From Shimia_B sp039815465 (GTDB lineage Bacteria > Pseudomonadota > Alphaproteobacteria > Rhodobacterales > Rhodobacteraceae), in NCBI GenBank assembly GCA_039815465.1, contig JBCBZG010000001.1, positions 1 through 64,000 of the forward strand: 64,000 nucleotides of DNA. The letters run 5' to 3'. Shown here in pieces: positions 60,284-64,000 of this stretch (within the stretch, counting starts at the first letter, position 1; each line of letters starts with the position of its first letter). The position numbers and the translations under genes are program-made. The notes below the pieces were generated by a model. That model did no database searches and had not been told where the DNA came from. It saw nothing but the letters and a program-made list of their open reading frames with translations.

Positions 60284-62082
60284 AACGATTGCCCCAATCC
60301 GATGTAAATCCCGTAACGCGTGTCGCCGTCCGTGGATCCCCCCACCGGCACCCCGATATCGAGCCTAAGCGGCCCGAGCCCGGTATTGTAGCGCAGCCCA
60401 AAGCCCGCGCCGCCATGGCTGCCTACGTCGTTGAACCCGGCATCCTCGGACACCGCCCCGACATCGGCAAAGCCCACGAGGCTGAGCGCGTCACTGATGT
60501 CACGGCGCAGCTCAAAGCTCGCCGCCGCAAAGCCGCGCCCGCCGCTCGACACACCGCCCGCGTCAGCGCCAAGCGACTGGTAGCCCTGGCCGCGCACCGT
60601 GCCACCGCCGCCGGAGTAGAACAGGAACTGCGGCGGCGTCTCCGCCCGCTCTGCCCCCACGACGGCCCCGAACTGCAAGCGCCCGGCGAGCACCGTTTCG
60701 CTACCAAAGGACCGGTAGCCGCGGAAATCCGCCTCCGCCCGCAGACCGGTCTCACTGCCCGCCACACCGATGAATGGGCGCAGCTCAAGCGCCGCATAGC
60801 TGCCCCGCGTCGGGTTGGAGGCCGGCCGCCGCTTGTCGCGGATCCCTTCTACCGACACGATCACATGGCGAAAGTCCCGCTGGCCGAACGTGCCTTCGGC
60901 CTGCGCCACACGTACACCGAGCGCTGCCGACACCTCTAGCTCGCGGTTCACGGCGCGTGTCCGCTTGCCCGTAAGCTCAAATAGGCTCTCATCGAAATCG
61001 TCCTGACGCAGCCGCTCGATCCCGGTAAACAGCTCAAGCGTATCATCGGCGCGGCGGAACCCGGGGATCGTCAAACTGGCGGTCGCAGCACTGTCGACGC
61101 CGCCCCCGGACCCGCCGATATCCTCGATATCGATGTCAAAGCGCAGCCGTTCGGCCCCGCCAAAGATATTGCGATGCAGCCAGAACGCTTCGAGCGAGAG
61201 ACCTTTGTTTGTCTCAACCTCAGCGCCAAAGCCCAGACGCCGGGGCTTGGCCGCCGTCAGGTCCACAAGGATATCGAGCGTGTCGCCCGGCCCAGGCACC
61301 TCAGCCTCTGACATGACGACGGATGAAAACGTCCCCGTCCCCACAAGGCGCGAGCGCATCAGCGCGACGGTGTCGGGCGCAAAGGGCGCCCCGCGCGGAA
61401 TGCCCGCGATCTGGCGCACACGCTCCTCGCTCACCGCGCCGTCGCCGGACACGACAAGCGACCCGAAGCTTAGCGCCGGACCGGGATCCATATTAACCGA
61501 CACATCCAGCACATCGCGCCGGTGGTCGGCCACAATGCGTTGATCCACGACCTCTGCCTTGGCGTAGGAGGCCGCGCGCCAGTCATCGACCGATTGCGCG
61601 ACACTGCTTTGGATCACACTCGTGCGGGCCACGGCGCCTGGGACAAACCCGGTCTCTCGCGCCACGGGGTCCACACCCACAACACTGGGGCGCGGCGGCG
61701 CGGGGGGCGAAATCTCCGCCGTGCCAAAATTATACTGCGGACCAAGCGCGACTGTGACCGCGACCGGGCGCACCGTTTGGCTGTCCCCAATCGTGCTCAG
61801 CGCCGCGGCTTCCCGTCCGGCCAGGGTAATCGACACGGTGGCGCCAAAATATCCGCGGTCATAGAGCGCCGCGAGCACCCGGCGGTAGTCGCCCCGCGCC
61901 GTGGCAATCACATCGCCCGCGGTGGCATCCTCACCAAGTGCGAGCACCCGTGCCTCCGCACTCAGCGCCTCCTCAAGGGCCTCATCGCCGGGCGCCACGG
62001 TCAGTGTGGCTGCCGCGCTTTGGCTTGTCACCAAGACCGCTACAAAAATGATTGCCCATTTTTTGATCACTTGGGTGCGCAT
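60280..62082 (-). CDS. tamA: Outer-membrane assembly protein TamA (BamA family)
   Basis: 600 aa. A signal peptide (about residues 1-25) precedes POTRA-type domains (about 30-270) and a C-terminal 16-stranded barrel (about 280-600) ending in ...LGQSF, with a terminal aromatic residue. A VRGQGYQSLG lid-type segment is present. It pairs with TamB (overlapping stop/start). ATG at 62082 has GGGGG five to seven bases upstream; the ATG two codons earlier lacks spacing. Confidence 0.93.
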   Translation of the reverse strand: MRTQVIKKWAIIFVAVLVTSQSAAATLTVAPGDEALEEALSAEARVLALGEDATAGDVIATARGDYRRVLAALYDRGYFGATVSITLAGREAAALSTIGDSQTVRPVAVTVALGPQYNFGTAEISPPAPPRPSVVGVDPVARETGFVPGAVARTSVIQSSVAQSVDDWRAASYAKAEVVDQRIVADHRRDVLDVSVNMDPGPALSFGSLVVSGDGAVSEERVRQIAGIPRGAPFAPDTVALMRSRLVGTGTFSSVVMSEAEVPGPGDTLDILVDLTAAKPRRLGFGAEVETNKGLSLEAFWLHRNIFGGAERLRFDIDIEDIGGSGGGVDSAATASLTIPGFRRADDTLELFTGIERLRQDDFDESLFELTGKRTRAVNRELEVSAALGVRVAQAEGTFGQRDFRHVIVSVEGIRDKRRPASNPTRGSYAALELRPFIGVAGSETGLRAEADFRGYRSFGSETVLAGRLQFGAVVGAERAETPPQFLFYSGGGGTVRGQGYQSLGADAGGVSSGGRGFAAASFELRRDISDALSLVGFADVGAVSEDAGFNDVGSHGGAGFGLRYNTGLGPLRLDIGVPVGGSTDGDTRYGIYIGLGQSF

Positions 62083-62192
62083 GCTCATCCCCCGGCCGTC
62101 TCAAAATCTGCTCCCTCTGGCTCAGATCATGGCCCTTGCCTATGTGCAACTGGGATGCGGCTATGCACTGGCGGATTATTGCGGGCACAGCT

Positions 62193-62206
62193 TGTTAGCG
62201 CTATCA
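62193..62206. promoter_or_regulatory. LacI-type operator before the second glucosidase gene
   Basis: TGTTAGCGCTATCA, a 14-bp near-palindrome around TAGCGCTA with one mismatched pair. It lies 30 bp upstream of the GH13 start. The shape TGTTAGCGCTAACA is a known LacI-family site type; it differs from the two agl operators, pointing to another regulator. Confidence 0.6.
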
Positions 62207-62235
62207 GCGCGACAACAGAGGGAGCGTGGATTCGA

Positions 62236-63834
62236 ATGGCGACAGACGGTGATTGGTGGCGTGGGTCCGTAACCTACCAGATTTACCCCCGCTCCTTCAT
62301 GGATGCAGATGGCGACGGCATCGGCGACATCCCAGGGATCATCGACCGGCTCGACCACGTCGCCTCGCTCGGCGTGGATGCGATCTGGCTCTCGCCCGTT
62401 TTCACGTCTCCGATGCGGGATATGGGCTACGACGTCTCCGACTACCTCGACATCGACCCAACCTTTGGGACGTTGTCGGATTTTGATCGGATGGTGACGA
62501 AAGCCCACGGGCTTGGGCTGAAAGTGATCATCGACCAGGTGATCTCCCACGCCTCTGAAGATCACGCCCACTTCGCCGAAAGCCGCCAGTCCCGCACCAA
62601 TGACAAGGCCGACTGGTTCGTCTGGGCCGATGCAAAGCTTGACGGGAGCCCGCCCAATAACTGGCTGTCGATCTTTGGCGGCCCGGCCTGGACCTGGGAC
62701 ACCCGCCGCCGCCAGTACTACATGCACAACTTCCTCAGCTCGCAGCCGGACTGGAATTTCCACAACCCGGAGGTGCAGGAGTATCTCCTATCCACCATGC
62801 GGTTCTGGCTGGACCGCGGCGTGGACGGCTTCCGGCTCGATACGGTGAACTACTACTTCCACGACGCGCTCCTGCGCGACAACCCGGCGAACTATTTCGA
62901 CTGGGGCCCCACCGCTGCGCGACCCGTGGATATGCAGTATTGCCTGTTTCAGAAGTCGCAGCCCGAAAACCTAGGCTTCCTCGAACGCATCCGCGCACTG
63001 CTCGATGAATACGACGCCCGCGCCACCGTGGGGGAGGTCGGCGATACCCACAAATCGATCGAGCTGATGGGCGAATACACGACCGGCGATCGGCTCCACA
63101 TGGCCTACTCGTTCGAGCTACTCGGCCCTGACTACACCCCCGACCACTTCCGCGACCGCATTAAGAACTTCTTTGCCGGCGCGCCCGAGGGCTGGCCCTG
63201 CTGGGCGTTCTCCAACCACGATGTGCCCCGCCACGCGGGCCGCTTTTTGCCCAATGGTGTCTCCCAAGACGCCATCGCCAAACAATCCGCTGCCCTGCTG
63301 TTGACGCTGCAAGGCTCCGTCTGCCTCTATCAGGGGGAGGAGCTGGGGCTGGTTGACACCGAGCTAGACTTCCACGAACTCACGGACGTCCAGGGCATCG
63401 CCTATTGGCCCGAACCGGTGGGCCGCGACAACAACCGCACACCCATGCCGTGGGACGCGAGCGCCCCCAACGCGGGGTTTTCCCAGGCGAACAGCACCTG
63501 GCTGCCCGTCAAGGAGCCTGCCCGCGCCCGCGCTGTGTCGGCCCAAGACCCCGACCCGGACAGCGTGCTCGCGATGTACCGCAAACTGCTCATGCTTCGG
63601 TCCGATCATGCGGCCCTGCGCACGGGGGACCAAACGTTTATCGACAGCGATGCCCCTATTCTCGCCTACACCCGCGGCGACGGGATGCTCTGCGTCTTTA
63701 ACCTCTCGCCCAAACCCGCGACCTTTCCCCTGCCCACGCCCGTCACCCCCGCACTGGCAGAAGAGGCCACGGTCAAGGGCAAAACGCTCTCCCTCGGCCC
63801 CAACGGGTTCCTTATTGCCCATATAACCGGCTAA
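62236..63834 (+). CDS. Alpha-glucosidase, GH13 (second copy)
   Basis: 532 aa, cytoplasmic. A clear paralogue of aglA (same QIYPRS, NWLSIFGG and LYQGEELGL signatures). Nucleophile Asp202 (GFRLD), acid/base Glu267 (VGEVGD), third carboxylate Asp329 (FSNHD). The start is ATG 62236; a long in-frame extension upstream overlaps tamA and is not coding. glgB begins 77 nt downstream, linking it to glycogen or maltodextrin metabolism rather than uptake. Its own LacI-type operator suggests separate control from aglA. Confidence 0.94.
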   Translation: MATDGDWWRGSVTYQIYPRSFMDADGDGIGDIPGIIDRLDHVASLGVDAIWLSPVFTSPMRDMGYDVSDYLDIDPTFGTLSDFDRMVTKAHGLGLKVIIDQVISHASEDHAHFAESRQSRTNDKADWFVWADAKLDGSPPNNWLSIFGGPAWTWDTRRRQYYMHNFLSSQPDWNFHNPEVQEYLLSTMRFWLDRGVDGFRLDTVNYYFHDALLRDNPANYFDWGPTAARPVDMQYCLFQKSQPENLGFLERIRALLDEYDARATVGEVGDTHKSIELMGEYTTGDRLHMAYSFELLGPDYTPDHFRDRIKNFFAGAPEGWPCWAFSNHDVPRHAGRFLPNGVSQDAIAKQSAALLLTLQGSVCLYQGEELGLVDTELDFHELTDVQGIAYWPEPVGRDNNRTPMPWDASAPNAGFSQANSTWLPVKEPARARAVSAQDPDPDSVLAMYRKLLMLRSDHAALRTGDQTFIDSDAPILAYTRGDGMLCVFNLSPKPATFPLPTPVTPALAEEATVKGKTLSLGPNGFLIAHITG

Positions 63835-63911
63835 GGTGCCCAGGGTTGTAAGGGAAAGAGCAGACAATAGATCAAAGTTAACCCCCCAAACCCAAGGAGT
63901 GGGAGGATAGA

Positions 63912-64000
63912 ATGCTAAGCCGAACGCTGCCACCGCATCTCAGCGACGCAGATGTGAACCGTCTGCTGATCGCGCGCCACGACGACCCCTTTGCGGTCCT
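63912..64000 (+). CDS. glgB: 1,4-alpha-glucan branching enzyme (5' end)
   Basis: The first 29 codons are visible: MLSRTLPPHLSDADVN..., then ARHDDPFAVL at the window edge. The (G)RHxDPFxVLG motif opens the N-terminal domain of glycogen branching enzyme. ATG at 63912 is preceded by GGGAGGAT. It is cut by the right edge of the window. It follows the alpha-glucosidase gene on the same strand. Confidence 0.82.
   Translation, partial: MLSRTLPPHLSDADVNRLLIARHDDPFAV

Noticed and set aside
61522..62235. In-frame upstream extension of the second GH13 gene
   Set aside because: It lies entirely over tamA on the other strand; the GH13 homology starts at 62236, where neighbouring glucosidases also start.
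1..64000. CRISPR arrays, insertion sequences, prophage, integrase, toxin-antitoxin or restriction genes
   Set aside because: None seen: no regularly spaced repeats, transposase motifs, or terminal inverted repeats with target duplications.

Overview
The window comes from a GC-rich alphaproteobacterium, most likely a marine Rhodobacteraceae (Roseobacter-group) chromosome. Pointers are VPLPA-CTERM secreted proteins, a TakP-type TRAP transporter with an enlarged large permease, the aglEFGAK alpha-glucoside locus, Hint-domain and 'virulence factor' family proteins, a LexA box of the GAAC-N7-GAAC type and CtrA-like boxes upstream of chemotaxis genes. I saw no rRNA, CRISPR array, insertion sequence, phage or integrase; almost every stretch is densely packed core or metabolic sequence.

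Layout. 0-2.3 kb: end of a carnitine module (start of a dehydrogenase, BKACE enzyme) and an aldo/keto reductase broken by a 5-bp tandem duplication. 2.3-12.8 kb: three VPLPA-CTERM proteins interspersed with an SOS-controlled ImuA-like gene, YceI, an MFS exporter, metG, a CaiB-type CoA-transferase, yciB, tRNA-Leu(UAA), a TPR protein and a rhomboid protease. 12.8-19.6 kb: TRAP transporter operon (receptor, small and large permease) divergent from a cache-sensor kinase/NarL-type regulator pair. 19.6-22.8 kb: a secreted small protein whose promoter is bracketed by two palindromic operators, then ilvIH preceded by a complete attenuator (leader peptide MTILVVLVGTWRMGR, antiterminator, terminator). 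22.9-26.8 kb: Rieske oxygenase, small coupled protein and dimethylglycine-dehydrogenase-like enzyme. 27-32.3 kb: Hint protein, rlmE-gppA, and a folate/cobalamin one-carbon operon. 32.4-42.5 kb: agl operon, its LacI regulator, a GH1 glucosidase and glucokinase. 42.5-50.4 kb: chemotaxis cluster (STAS, cheY, cheA, cheW, cheR; opposite strand mcp-cheD). 50.4-56.7 kb: YcaQ-like glycosylase, deacylase, HpaI aldolase, globin, NDH-2 and lactate dehydrogenase. 56.8-62.1 kb: tamA-tamB. 62.2-64 kb: a second GH13 glucosidase and the start of glgB.

How parts fit. BKACE/carnitine dehydrogenase (carnitine to betaine), the Rieske oxygenase and dimethylglycine dehydrogenase (betaine to sarcosine) and the MTHFR/methyl-folate methyltransferase genes form a plausible but scattered methylated-amine and one-carbon theme (inference). 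The agl operon, GH1, glucokinase, second GH13 and glgB form a glucoside-to-glucose-6-phosphate/glycogen theme.

The most notable non-coding signals are the ilv attenuator, a family of three paired-hairpin intergenic elements, two near-identical 17-bp LacI-type operators, the paired TetR-like operators, an 11-bp triple repeat between the TRAP and two-component genes, and matching CtrA-like boxes before both chemotaxis units. I did not find a clearly new multi-gene system; the most interesting items are regulatory.
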